A stretch of 64,000 bases of DNA from an uncultured Aquimarina sp. (lineage in GTDB: Bacteria > Bacteroidota > Bacteroidia > Flavobacteriales > Flavobacteriaceae): the NCBI GenBank assembly GCA_947493035.1, contig CANLOW010000006.1, forward strand, positions 1-64,000, written 5' to 3'. How positions within the stretch are numbered: position 1 is the first letter of the stretch; every line of letters begins with the position of its first letter. The notes below the pieces were generated by a model. It was not told the DNA's origin. It did not search any database and saw nothing but the letters and a program-made list of their open reading frames with translations. Of this stretch, positions 1 through 8,239 are shown one piece after another. Made by a program: the position numbers and the translations under genes.

Positions 1-61
1 TCTTACCTAAAAAACCATCATTAAAATTCAAGACTGAACATACTAGTCAGCTCGCTATTTT

Positions 62-916
62 TTAATCGAACTCAGGTGTTGTAGTTTGTTTGAACTCAGA
101 AGGGGATAAGCCTTCGTGTTTTTTAAAGAAGCGACTAAAAGATTGGATATCTTCAAACCCGACCTCGTAAGCAATTTCTTTAATTGATAAAGTAGAGTAT
201 TGTAAAGATCTTTTGGCTTCTAAAAGTTTACGGTCATGAATATATTGTAGAGGAGTTTTGTAGCCTATTTTGGAGAAGATATTTGAAAGCGTTTTAGGGG
301 ATTTATGTAGTAAATCTGCATAATCTTTTACGGATTGCTTTTCTCGAAAATACTGTTCAACCAAGAAATTAAATTCTCGAACAATATCAGAATCTGTTTT
401 TTGGGCAGGGAAATTCTCTTGAGATTTATAAATTCTAGCACATAAAATAAGGTAACGTTTCAGCATCATTTGAAGCATTTCTATTTGCAATTTATCGTTA
501 GATTGCATTTCGATAGAAAACATTTTCCAAAGGATCTCAAACTTCTCTAGCTCATTATTAGGAATTGTGATGATGGGTAATTGTGTTGCTCCAAAAAATA
601 AAATCCCTTTACAGCTTACCTCGGTGTCATTATCTAGAATGCAATAAAAGTTTCGATTAAAGCGTAAGAAATGTACTTTGTTGATTTTAATGTGTTTGAT
701 TTTGTGAAATTCCGTTAGAAATACGATTTCATTCTTGTTAAAGGAATACGGTTTGCCGTCAATAATAAAATCATTACCATCCTCATAAAACCAAAGTATT
801 GTAAGGCTGCTTTCGATTTGTTGTTCTAGAATACTGCATTGTTTTCCTGAATCTAAAATCTCTAATTGTAAGAATTCTTGTATTTTACCTAAAAATTTCA
901 TTTCAATTGTAATCAA
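62..916 (-). CDS. AraC-family transcriptional regulator
   Basis: This is a 284-residue cytoplasmic DNA-binding regulator. Residues from about 180 to 278 form the AraC/XylS double helix-turn-helix, with the typical second-helix text IKEIAYEVGFEDIQSFSRFF followed by LSPSEFK. The first 150 residues look like a small cupin-type effector domain, but I see no residues that reveal a ligand. The gene reads leftward and stands alone. The nearest upstream material is a decayed DUF1348 remnant and a long inverted repeat. Its target is unknown, and the neighbouring LRR gene is only a guess. The family call is secure. Confidence 0.9.
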   Translation of the reverse strand: MITIEMKFLGKIQEFLQLEILDSGKQCSILEQQIESSLTILWFYEDGNDFIIDGKPYSFNKNEIVFLTEFHKIKHIKINKVHFLRFNRNFYCILDNDTEVSCKGILFFGATQLPIITIPNNELEKFEILWKMFSIEMQSNDKLQIEMLQMMLKRYLILCARIYKSQENFPAQKTDSDIVREFNFLVEQYFREKQSVKDYADLLHKSPKTLSNIFSKIGYKTPLQYIHDRKLLEAKRSLQYSTLSIKEIAYEVGFEDIQSFSRFFKKHEGLSPSEFKQTTTPEFD

Positions 917-1002
917 TGTCTATAGAATAAGACGTAGAAAAATGAAGAAACAAACAATTGGAGTTTTCCTAAAGGGAATAAAAGGGAAGTAATTAAAGTA
1001 TA

Positions 1003-1063
1003 AGCTTCAAAGAATTTAGTAGTAAATAAGTGTAATCTGCTAACTGCTAAATTCTTTGAAGCT
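1003..1063. repeat. Inverted repeat with 17-bp perfect arms
   Basis: The arms at 1003-1019 and 1047-1063 are exact reverse complements (agcttcaaagaatttag) around a 27-nt loop. The repeat lies directly downstream of the decayed DUF1348 fragment on the minus strand, so it may be that gene's old terminator. It is followed only by a modest AT tract, not a clean T run. Confidence 0.7.
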
Positions 1064-1073
1064 AACTAAAAGA

Positions 1074-1225
1074 TTATAATTTACGATCAGAACTTTTTAT
1101 AGGAACATCATTAATACTCGCATACCTTTTAACCATCAATCCATTTTTATCAAATTTCCAATTTTCTTTTCCATAGGAACGAAACCATTCATTTTGTTCA
1201 TTTCGGAATTCACTTTATAATCTAA
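1074..1225 (-). pseudogene. Decayed second copy of the DUF1348 (NTF2-like) gene, C-terminal part only
   Basis: The minus strand of this stretch encodes a peptide reading RNEQNEWFRSYGKENW, then NGLMVKRYASIND, then a stop at 1074. It matches the C-terminal third of the intact DUF1348 protein encoded at 4296-4721 almost residue for residue. Just upstream the match jumps. The shared bases gattataaa, which encode DYK in the intact gene, are joined directly to sequence about 55 nt further on, and the frame is lost. No start codon or N-terminal half remains. I read it as an old duplicate that suffered deletions. The intact copy and this remnant sit on either side of the LRR gene. Confidence 0.85.
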
Positions 1226-1476
1226 GTATATTTATAATAATAGGTTTATGATTTATATGAAATATGAAAATCTTAAAACATAGGCATAAGAAAAGATAGC
1301 TAGGATATTGGAAGTAGTCAGATAGTAAAAAATGCAGCATGTGTTAAATGGAGTTCTAACAAAATAACTTGTCTTTTTGATTGCAAATTTACTGTTAAGA
1401 ATTCCCTAACTTATTGCTTGAAAAGTGAGCTAATATGATATTTGTTGTATAATTGTGAGAAATATAAATTACAATT

Positions 1477-4206
1477 ATGAAAAGATTTTTGCTCAATATT
1501 TTAGTGCTCTTGAGTATTAATATTTACTCCCAAGATTTATCGCAAAATGATATAGATACCCTTATAGCGTTATATAATTCAACCGATGGTGAAAACTGGA
1601 CTAATAAATGGGATCTTAGTGCTGATCCAACCACATGGTATGGAGTTGTTACAGCAGTCTATTTCCCTGGATCTGGCGGACCTGGGCAAAGAGAAATAGA
1701 TGAAATAAACTTACCCAATAATAATCTATCAGGTGAATTACCAGATGAATTAGGAAATTTAGTGAGTTTAAACACATTAAATCTTTCAAGTAATAATATT
1801 ACCGGAGAAATTCCAAGTGCTTTAGGTAATGCTGAGGATTTGAATTATTTATATCTACAAAACAATGAATTGAGTGGAGATATACCAGTTGAATTATTCT
1901 CTTTAAATGAAAGGCACTTTGTTGAAATTAATCTGAGTAATAACCAACTTACAGGGAAATTGCCAGAAGAAATTGATGGTTCCATTGCTAATGTGGGTAG
2001 AGTTTATGTATCCAATAACTTACTAACTGATTTGCCCGATTACACTTTTATATCTCTTTTCAGAATAGAGACTTTAGATATAAGTAGTAATAATATACCT
2101 TTTTCTGTATTTGAAAGAGCAGATTTTCCATTAGATAATATTGCTGAAATATTAGAAGAAAATGTGAACACACTTTCTTACAGCCCTCAAAACAAAATCA
2201 ATAGTATTGAAGAGCTCTCTGTTATAGAAGGAGAGAATATCAGCTTTTCTGTAACAGGATTGACCAGTGTAAACAATACGTACCAGTGGTATCTTGATAA
2301 CGCAATGATTTCAGGCGCTACAAATGCAACTTATGAAATTACAGATGCTGAAGCTACAGATGAAGGGGTTTATTTTTGTGAAATTAGCAATACAAACGTA
2401 CCTAATTTGACATTACAAAGAAATAACATAAATTTAGATGTTACCCTCCCTATTTCTGATAGAGATGCTTTAATTGCATTATACAATGCAACAGATGGTG
2501 CTAATTGGAGAAATCCATGGGATTTGAATGCAGATATGAATACTTGGATAGGTGTAACTCTTAACGAAAACAACAGGGTAGTTGGTTTAAATTTATCAAA
2601 TAACAATCTTTCTGGAGAGTTTCCTGGTGAAATATGGAGTCTAACGAAATTACAATCATTGGACTTAAATCTTAATTCCGATCTCACAGGTTCTATATCT
2701 AGTGCTATAGGAAATTTGAACGAATTAGAATTATTGAGACTTACAAATACCAGATTAGGAGGGATATTTCCTTCTGAAATTTTTTCACTTACCTCTTTAG
2801 AAACTTTAGAAATTAATAATCAGTTTGAAGGAAGTCTATCTGGTATAGAAAATTTAATTAATCTTAAAGATTTTATTAGTGATGGAAGCAATTTCGATAG
2901 TGTGCCAGAAGGTTTTTGGTCAATCTCAAGTCTTGAAGAGGTTTCAATTACATCTTCTGTCAATCAAATTTCTTTTAGTATTCCGGCTACTATAAATGAA
3001 CTTACTTCATTAGAGCGTTTAAGAATTAGCGGGACTAGTAATAATCCAATTCCCAATGAAATCACAGAGTTAACAAACCTATTATCTTTAAGTATAGGTG
3101 GTGAAATATCAGGAAATATTCCTGAGGATATAGGGAATTTAGTGAACCTAGATGTTTTATCACTCGAAGGAAACTTTGAAGGAGAAATCCCCGAAAGTAT
3201 TGTGGATTTGGTAAATCTTAGGATTTTAAGTTTGCAAAGAAATAATTTGACGGGAGAAATTCCTAGAGGTATAGGTAACCTTACAAAATTAGAATCAATT
3301 TTCTTATTTGAGAATGATTTAACAGGAACAATTCCTGAAAGTATAGGTCAATTAACAAAACTTGATACATTTTGGCTTTCTGATAATAATATATCAGGTG
3401 TTATACCAACTCAAATAGGAAATTGTGAATTACTTGAAAGCTTGAGTTTAGATAGAAATAATTTAGAAGGTACTATACCAGAAGGCCTAGCTTCAATTTC
3501 TACGTTAAGTTCCCTAGTCTTAGAAAATAACTCATTATCAGGAGAAGTTCCTGATTTTACGGGAACTAATTTGAATACGCTTTTTATAGGTGATAATTCA
3601 TTTGTTTTTGAAGATTTAGCTCCTAACCAAGCTAAAAATTTATCACATATTTCAAGATTATATAGCTTTTCTCCTCAGAGTTTTGTGGACTCAGTAGAAG
3701 CAATTACTGTTAATGAGGGAGACGATATTACTTTAACTGTTGAAGGAACACAGGATGTTAATAATGTGTATCAATGGCGAAAAGGCTTTTTTGAAGATAT
3801 AGATGGGGCTACAGAGCGAACATTCACTATTAGAAATGCAATGTTATCGGATGCAAATGAGTATGATTGTTTTATAACTAATAGCAGTGTGGCTGATTTA
3901 GTATTAGTAAAAAATAAAATTACTCTTGATATTTCAACTTTGGGTGTAAATGGGTTTGATTTTGAGGATGCTGGTATTATAGCGTCACCTGTCCCAGTAA
4001 ATGATCAATTATTTTTATCATTAGGGAGCATTTCTGGCGAAAACGTAACAGCATATATTTATGAAATATCAGGTCAGCTTCTTTTTGTTGAAGAAAATAT
4101 AAAGGACAATCAATCAATAGATTTTTCGAATTTACCATCAGGAATGTATTTAATAAAATTAGATTCTAGTGGTAAAACATACACAAAAAAGATTGTAAAA
4201 AAATAA
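1477..4206 (+). CDS. Secreted leucine-rich-repeat/Ig protein with type IX secretion signal
   Basis: The 909-residue protein has a signal peptide (MKRFLLNILVLLSINIYS) and is built from two similar halves. Each half starts with an LRR N-cap of the type ALIALYNATDGANW, found near residues 25 and 330. Plant-type LRRs follow, with the repeat pattern NNLSGELPDELGNL, and then an Ig-like domain ending in YFC or YDC text. The last 80 residues end in SGMYLIKLDSSGKTYTKKIV, a type A C-terminal sorting domain of the type IX secretion system. The protein should therefore be exported and attached to or released from the cell surface, probably for binding or adhesion. The gene is monocistronic and a hairpin follows it. 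The ligand is unknown. Confidence 0.93.
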   Translation: MKRFLLNILVLLSINIYSQDLSQNDIDTLIALYNSTDGENWTNKWDLSADPTTWYGVVTAVYFPGSGGPGQREIDEINLPNNNLSGELPDELGNLVSLNTLNLSSNNITGEIPSALGNAEDLNYLYLQNNELSGDIPVELFSLNERHFVEINLSNNQLTGKLPEEIDGSIANVGRVYVSNNLLTDLPDYTFISLFRIETLDISSNNIPFSVFERADFPLDNIAEILEENVNTLSYSPQNKINSIEELSVIEGENISFSVTGLTSVNNTYQWYLDNAMISGATNATYEITDAEATDEGVYFCEISNTNVPNLTLQRNNINLDVTLPISDRDALIALYNATDGANWRNPWDLNADMNTWIGVTLNENNRVVGLNLSNNNLSGEFPGEIWSLTKLQSLDLNLNSDLTGSISSAIGNLNELELLRLTNTRLGGIFPSEIFSLTSLETLEINNQFEGSLSGIENLINLKDFISDGSNFDSVPEGFWSISSLEEVSITSSVNQISFSIPATINELTSLERLRISGTSNNPIPNEITELTNLLSLSIGGEISGNIPEDIGNLVNLDVLSLEGNFEGEIPESIVDLVNLRILSLQRNNLTGEIPRGIGNLTKLESIFLFENDLTGTIPESIGQLTKLDTFWLSDNNISGVIPTQIGNCELLESLSLDRNNLEGTIPEGLASISTLSSLVLENNSLSGEVPDFTGTNLNTLFIGDNSFVFEDLAPNQAKNLSHISRLYSFSPQSFVDSVEAITVNEGDDITLTVEGTQDVNNVYQWRKGFFEDIDGATERTFTIRNAMLSDANEYDCFITNSSVADLVLVKNKITLDISTLGVNGFDFEDAGIIASPVPVNDQLFLSLGSISGENVTAYIYEISGQLLFVEENIKDNQSIDFSNLPSGMYLIKLDSSGKTYTKKIVKK

Positions 4207-4241
4207 TTGTCACTGTTTAATGATAAGGAGTATTTAAATTG

Positions 4242-4278
4242 AATAGGTCGTCTAGAAATTTATTGTAGACGACCTATT
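4242..4278. terminator. Bidirectional hairpin terminator
   Basis: A 12-bp perfect stem (aataggtcgtct at 4242-4253 and its complement at 4267-4278) with a 13-nt loop sits in the 89-bp gap between the convergent LRR and DUF1348 genes. T-rich sequence lies to the right and A-rich sequence to the left. Confidence 0.85.
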
Positions 4279-4295
4279 TAGTTTTAAATGTTTTG

Positions 4296-4721
4296 TTAAT
4301 TTTTGTGTCGAAGCTTACGTTCCGACTCGTCGATTTGCAAATCGTTGATGCTTGCAAATCGTTTTTTCATCAGTCCATTTTCATCAAATTCCCAATTTTC
4401 ATTTCCATAGGCGCGAAACCATTGATTTTGTTCATTGCGATATTCATATTCAAATCGAACGGCAATGCGATTATCGGTATAAGCCCAAAGTTCTTTTTTT
4501 AGTTTATAATCTAATTCAGTATTCCATTTGTTTTCTAAAAATTTTTGCACCTCTTCACGACCATTAACAAATTCAGAACGATTTCTCCATTCTGTATCTA
4601 TGCTATAAGCTTTAGAAACTTTTACAGGGTCTTTAGAATTCCAAGCATCTTCCGCCATTTGAATTTTCTGTTTTGCAGTTTCCTCGGTAAATGGAGGTAA
4701 TGGTAATTTTTGTTCGGTCAT
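4296..4721 (-). CDS. DUF1348 / nuclear transport factor 2-like protein
   Basis: The protein has 141 residues with the family pattern [18 protein letters not shown] near the N-terminus and [15 protein letters not shown] after it. [17 protein letters not shown] and RFASIND stand near the C-terminus. This is the SnoaL/NTF2 cone fold of DUF1348, about the usual length of the family, whose substrate is not established. There is no signal peptide, so it is cytosolic. It follows the flavoprotein gene of the Nit1C cluster but has its own upstream box (4745-4782). That box is repeated at the same distance before the flavoprotein gene, which suggests co-regulation with the cluster. A decayed paralogue lies at 1074-1225. 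Confidence 0.9.
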   Translation of the reverse strand: MTEQKLPLPPFTEETAKQKIQMAEDAWNSKDPVKVSKAYSIDTEWRNRSEFVNGREEVQKFLENKWNTELDYKLKKELWAYTDNRIAVRFEYEYRNEQNQWFRAYGNENWEFDENGLMKKRFASINDLQIDESERKLRHKN

Positions 4722-4744
4722 TTTGTATGTTTTTATTGGTGTTG

Positions 4745-4782
4745 CAAAAGATATAATAACCCAAGGCTTACCTTTAAATTAA
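4745..4782 (-). promoter_or_regulatory. Promoter box shared with the Nit1C flavoprotein gene
   Basis: The segment 4746-4782 matches 6274-6310 at about 29 of 37 positions without gaps. On the minus strand it reads TATTATAT, a short spacer and TTTTG, ending 23 nt before the DUF1348 start codon. The equivalent box ends 24 nt before the flavoprotein start. It resembles the Bacteroidota -7 element. Confidence 0.6.
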
Positions 4783-4861
4783 TTTATTGTTTCTGATAAC
4801 TATCTCGTAATCCTAAACAAGTTAGTATGCTTTTAGACTTTTAACTTACAATTCATTTCAT

Positions 4862-4958
4862 GTCATACCTTGCTTGACAAGGTATCTCATCCAATTGATC
4901 TATATAGCTTTGATAAAATACCAGCTAGATGAGACTTCTGGTCGAAGCCAGAGGTGAC
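4862..4958. repeat. Paired REP-like element (two hairpins in inverted orientation)
   Basis: The layout is GTCA (4862-4865), a hairpin with arms ataccttg/caaggtat (4865-4885), TCTCATC (4885-4891), a spacer, then GATGAGA (4928-4934), a second hairpin with 8-bp arms (4934-4955), and TGAC (4955-4958). The right half is therefore an inverted version of the left half, the architecture of a bacterial interspersed mosaic element. A related copy with the same 19-nt spacing between GTCA and TCTCATC lies at 12353-12412. Confidence 0.65.
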
Positions 4959-4979
4959 AAATAACAACCTTTAGAATTT

Positions 4980-6248
4980 TCACTTTCGATTCAAACAAGT
5001 TTCGACAGTTTCTTCTTCTAATTCGGTTGCAATATAGTCGGTAAGATACATAGCATCTTGCCCAACATGAGAAAATCTTCCCGATCCCCATGTGTGTAAC
5101 CAAGGTAATCCTAAGAAAAATAGCCCATGTTCGTCCGTGATTCCACGTTTATAGGTTGGGTAGCCACGTTGATCAAATACATGTGGAAATTCAATCCAAT
5201 CAAATTTCACTTTAAATCCAGTGCACCAAATGACATTTGTGATGCCTTCTTTTCTATAGTCTATAGGTAAGTTGTTTTCTGCACTAGGTTCCCATGGAGA
5301 AGCGTATCTAGGAGTTGTAGGGGCTTCAATATTATTAGCAGCAATATATTTATCAATATTATCTTGAATACGGCTGTAGGTGGCATCTGCACTATCAAGA
5401 TTTTCTTTTAAATCTGTTGTGAAATCTATAACACCATCGCTTACCGTTTTTATTTGTCCTCGGAGTGCTACACCTTCTGTGGCTAACTTTCTAAGGTCAA
5501 TATCACGACCGTTATCTCTTCCAGTTAGATAGTGATTGGTTTTGTGTCGAGCTTCGTCAGGATCTGGATGTGATTCTATCGGTTGATCGTAATATCCCAT
5601 ATCTTCTAACCATTCTACAGCATCTTTTCCTCGATAAGTTCTTGGTGCTCTGGGTGCCGTACCTACGCAGAGATATACTTTCTTTCCTGCAATATGAATA
5701 TCTTCAGCAATCTGCGCTCCCGATTGCCCCGAACCGATAACCAAAGTAGCACCTTCTTCTAATTGTTCTGGGTTTTTATAATCAGCAGAATGAAGCTGAT
5801 TGATATTTTCATCAAACCCCTTAGACATGGGAAGGATATTAGGAATATGATACGCTCCTGTAGCAATAACTACTTTTTGAGCCGTAAAGTCACCTTCAGA
5901 AGTAGAAATGTGAAAATCACCATCCTTCGTTTTTCTATAGATTTTATGTACTTCTACATTTCCTTTAAATGGAGGGTTGAAAGAATCGGCATAACGTTTT
6001 ACGTAATCGACGATTTCATCTTTTAGCATAAACCCTTTAGGGTCATTTCCGTCATAGTCAAACCCTGGCAATCTACATTGCCAATTAGGAGTTACCAAGC
6101 AAAAAGAATCCCAACGGCGTTTCCCCCAAGAGTCTCCAATAGCTCCTCGATCTAAAATTAAATGCTCTATTTTCTGTTGCGTTAAACCATAGCTAGCCGA
6201 CAATCCTGCTTGACCTCCTCCTACTATGATGACTGGATAATGATTCAT
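4980..6248 (-). CDS. MSMEG_0569-family FAD-dependent oxidoreductase (Nit1C cluster)
   Basis: This 422-residue protein is a flavin monooxygenase-like enzyme. It has an N-terminal FAD-binding GGGQAGLSASYGL and a second dinucleotide motif VIGSGQSGAQIAE for NAD(P)H near residue 170. The long insert and the C-terminal text LPWLHTWGSGRFSHVGQDA fit the MSMEG_0569 family known only from the nitrilase-associated cluster. I chose the ATG at 6248; the upstream TTG at 6275 lies inside the promoter box. The reaction is not established for the family. It is the last gene of the Nit1C cluster, separated by 113 nt with its own promoter box, and probably acts in the cytosol on the product of the nitrilase or radical SAM enzyme. 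Confidence 0.88.
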   Translation of the reverse strand: MNHYPVIIVGGGQAGLSASYGLTQQKIEHLILDRGAIGDSWGKRRWDSFCLVTPNWQCRLPGFDYDGNDPKGFMLKDEIVDYVKRYADSFNPPFKGNVEVHKIYRKTKDGDFHISTSEGDFTAQKVVIATGAYHIPNILPMSKGFDENINQLHSADYKNPEQLEEGATLVIGSGQSGAQIAEDIHIAGKKVYLCVGTAPRAPRTYRGKDAVEWLEDMGYYDQPIESHPDPDEARHKTNHYLTGRDNGRDIDLRKLATEGVALRGQIKTVSDGVIDFTTDLKENLDSADATYSRIQDNIDKYIAANNIEAPTTPRYASPWEPSAENNLPIDYRKEGITNVIWCTGFKVKFDWIEFPHVFDQRGYPTYKRGITDEHGLFFLGLPWLHTWGSGRFSHVGQDAMYLTDYIATELEEETVETCLNRK

Positions 6249-6272
6249 ATGTTTTTTGTTTATTGACACTGC

Positions 6273-6310
6273 CAAAGGATATAATACCTAGAAGCTTGCC
6301 TTGAAATTAA
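6273..6310 (-). promoter_or_regulatory. Promoter box of the flavoprotein gene, shared with DUF1348
   Basis: This 37-nt segment is nearly identical to 4746-4782. On the minus strand it reads GTATTATATCCTTTGG, a -7-like element 24 nt before the chosen ATG. The core TATTATA...TTTG also occurs before the first gene of the cluster (10940-10953). Confidence 0.6.
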
Positions 6311-6361
6311 AATCTTATTTCTTTTAAATGCCTCGTGGTCTTTTAACGAGGTAGTCTTCTG

Positions 6362-6640
6362 TTACTTTATGGATAGAATTTTTACTGTTTCAGTATCACT
6401 ATACTTTTGACATAATGACTGAATACGTTTTAACTCAGCCATAGCAGAGGTACAGCCAAAACCAAATTTTTGAGCAACACGATGGCTAGCTTCATTTAAA
6501 CTTTTATTGCAAGTGTTACTGAATTCAGCTATGGGAATTTCTTGTTCGGGGTTGAAATAATTTTCAACAACGCTAGAAGGAGAATACACTTGATCTTTTT
6601 GTTGATCAGGCCATTCGATATATACATAAGTAACGGGCAT
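6362..6640 (-). CDS. MSMEG_0570-family nitrogen starvation response protein
   Basis: The small cytosolic protein has 92 residues. Family marks are the WP-D start (IEWPDQQKDQVYSPSSVV) and the central KFGFGCTSAMAELKRI, matching the MSMEG_0570 family that accompanies the Nit6803-type nitrilase. Its biochemical role is unknown. The ATG at 6640 follows the stop of the AIR-synthase-like gene by only 3 nt, so the two are translated from one transcript. The 113 nt downstream, before the flavoprotein gene, contain a small hairpin at 6331-6351 that may attenuate read-through. Confidence 0.85.
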   Translation of the reverse strand: MPVTYVYIEWPDQQKDQVYSPSSVVENYFNPEQEIPIAEFSNTCNKSLNEASHRVAQKFGFGCTSAMAELKRIQSLCQKYSDTETVKILSIK

Positions 6641-6643
6641 ATT

Positions 6644-7606
6644 TTAAAATTTCAGGGTGTTGTTTTCGTGCTGAATAAATAATTCCCTTTCAGAAATCAC
6701 ATTTCCTACACGGTTACATTCGATCTCATGATCTATAAATAACTGTTGAATTTTTTCTGTGTTTTCGGCTTTACAAGTCATGATGTATCCATAACTAGGA
6801 AAGCTTACTAGCCATTTATTCCAAGAAGTTTCTAAAGGTTTGGCTAGTAGGTCGAGATTCAAGTTTATCCCAACTTTCGAGGTGTTCATAAGCATTAATA
6901 AAGTGCCTATAATACCTCCCATGCTAATGTCCTTGGCGCAATTGCTCCATTGATTATTGGCTATGGTGTAAGGTAATTTGGCTAACTGTTGTAATCTTTT
7001 TGGTGATGAGGTGGTACTCGCATTCCAAAAAGGATATTCTTTATAGTAAGCACCGTTTAAATCTGTAATGATTAATACTTCATCACCTTCTTGAGCATCG
7101 AAACTACTTAGCAAATGATTAGTGCTTTTCCCAAGAATAGATACACTTAAAGCTTTGTTATCATTGTGGTAACATGTGTGTCCACCAACGATAGGGACTC
7201 CATAATTATTAGCAGCGGCTAACATTCCTTCCCAAATGAGCTTGGTGTCACTTGCGTTTTTTGCATATAGCGTATCGGTAACGGCTACGGGCAATCCACC
7301 CATAGAACAGATATCGCTAATATTGACCATGATAGCAGAATACCCAGCAAACCAAGGATCATTTTCTAAGAAATCAGTTACAATGCCTTCTGCAGCTAAT
7401 AAAAGGTATGAGCCGTCTTCTTGTTGGATGGCAGCAGTGTCATCGCCTAGTTGTATAGGTTGAGTAGTATGATTAAAGAAAACACTATGCGTTACCTGTT
7501 TTCCGAGATTTTCGTAAGTATCCTCAATATGTTGTTTGTCCAAAATATGAGGGTGCTTGCGTAATTCGGTAATTTCAGATAATATATTGGTGTGTTCTAA
7601 AGTCAT
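6644..7606 (-). CDS. Sll0787-family AIR synthase-like protein
   Basis: The protein has 320 residues from the ATG at 7606; a TTG two codons earlier is less likely. The fold is that of the PurM/ThiL/HypE ATP-binding family. LGDDTAAIQ is the metal and phosphate-binding motif near residue 58, and MVNISDICSMGGLPVAV and VGGHTCYH are typical PurM-like segments. In Sll0787 of cyanobacteria the same protein stands apart from the GNAT partner, while in mycobacteria (MSMEG_0567) the two are fused; here they are separate adjacent genes. It probably activates a small acid or amide with ATP. The substrate is unknown. Confidence 0.87.
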   Translation of the reverse strand: MTLEHTNILSEITELRKHPHILDKQHIEDTYENLGKQVTHSVFFNHTTQPIQLGDDTAAIQQEDGSYLLLAAEGIVTDFLENDPWFAGYSAIMVNISDICSMGGLPVAVTDTLYAKNASDTKLIWEGMLAAANNYGVPIVGGHTCYHNDNKALSVSILGKSTNHLLSSFDAQEGDEVLIITDLNGAYYKEYPFWNASTTSSPKRLQQLAKLPYTIANNQWSNCAKDISMGGIIGTLLMLMNTSKVGINLNLDLLAKPLETSWNKWLVSFPSYGYIMTCKAENTEKIQQLFIDHEIECNRVGNVISERELFIQHENNTLKF

Positions 7607-7618
7607 ATTCAAGATGAA

Positions 7619-8239
7619 TTAAGCTACATGATCTAATAAAGACAAGGTGTTATTTGCTGGTATTGGTGTCGTGTAAATAGGAGTAGAAGGGTAAGCGTCT
7701 AATTCAGCTTCCATTAAAAAATGTTTAATTCCTTGTTGTTCGAGTTCTCCGACTACATTCCAATGCAAACGTTTAAACAGTTTAACATTTTGCTGTTGCA
7801 CATGTGCTGAAAATTTTTGGCAACCTAAATAATTCGCTAAAGAAACTGCTCGGTAGATAAGACCTGCGGCAATAGACATTTGATACAATGCAGAAACGTC
7901 TCTTTCTTTAAAAAGGTTAGGACATATAAATTTTGAAAAAGCACGATAATCTTTAATAACACCTAGACGTCCACCAAACCATTCGCCTTTTGCTTCTTCG
8001 TAAATACGAACGACCCCAACTACTTCATCGGGAGCACCGAGGTAATGGTTGACAGCAATGATTGGAATTGCTTTATGATCGTATTCGTCAAAGTCACTTT
8101 CTTTAAACAATTCTTGTTCTAAACAAAAGATATCTTGGCGTGTTTTGTAATAAGCATCTAGTTGATTTTGATTGCTTGGTATGTTGATGTCAATAAAGTC
8201 GAGTCCCTTTTCTTTCTTACTGGTTTCAAAATAAATCAT
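7619..8239 (-). CDS. MSMEG_0567/Sll0786-family GNAT N-acetyltransferase
   Basis: The product has 206 residues. The open frame extends 18 codons further upstream, but the ATG at 8239 (MIYFETSKK) fits the family and leaves only a 14-nt overlap with the radical SAM gene, so I use it. The GNAT core is visible as DEVVGVVRIYEEAKGEWFGG, then LYQMSIAAGLIYRAVSLAN, then HVQQQNVKLFKRLHW. It corresponds to the N-terminal domain of MSMEG_0567. It presumably acylates an intermediate of the Nit1C pathway, with the AIR-synthase-like partner encoded 12 nt downstream. Confidence 0.85.
   Translation of the reverse strand: MIYFETSKKEKGLDFIDINIPSNQNQLDAYYKTRQDIFCLEQELFKESDFDEYDHKAIPIIAVNHYLGAPDEVVGVVRIYEEAKGEWFGGRLGVIKDYRAFSKFICPNLFKERDVSALYQMSIAAGLIYRAVSLANYLGCQKFSAHVQQQNVKLFKRLHWNVVGELEQQGIKHFLMEAELDAYPSTPIYTTPIPANNTLSLLDHVA

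Noticed and set aside
2370..2687. Open frame of 105 codons on the minus strand inside the LRR gene
   Set aside because: It is antisense to well-conserved LRR repeats, has a composition typical of a shadow frame and lacks an upstream signal.
4900..5103. Open frame of 67 codons overlapping the end of the flavoprotein gene
   Set aside because: It lies in another frame over the conserved flavoprotein C-terminus and the REP-like element, with no family features.
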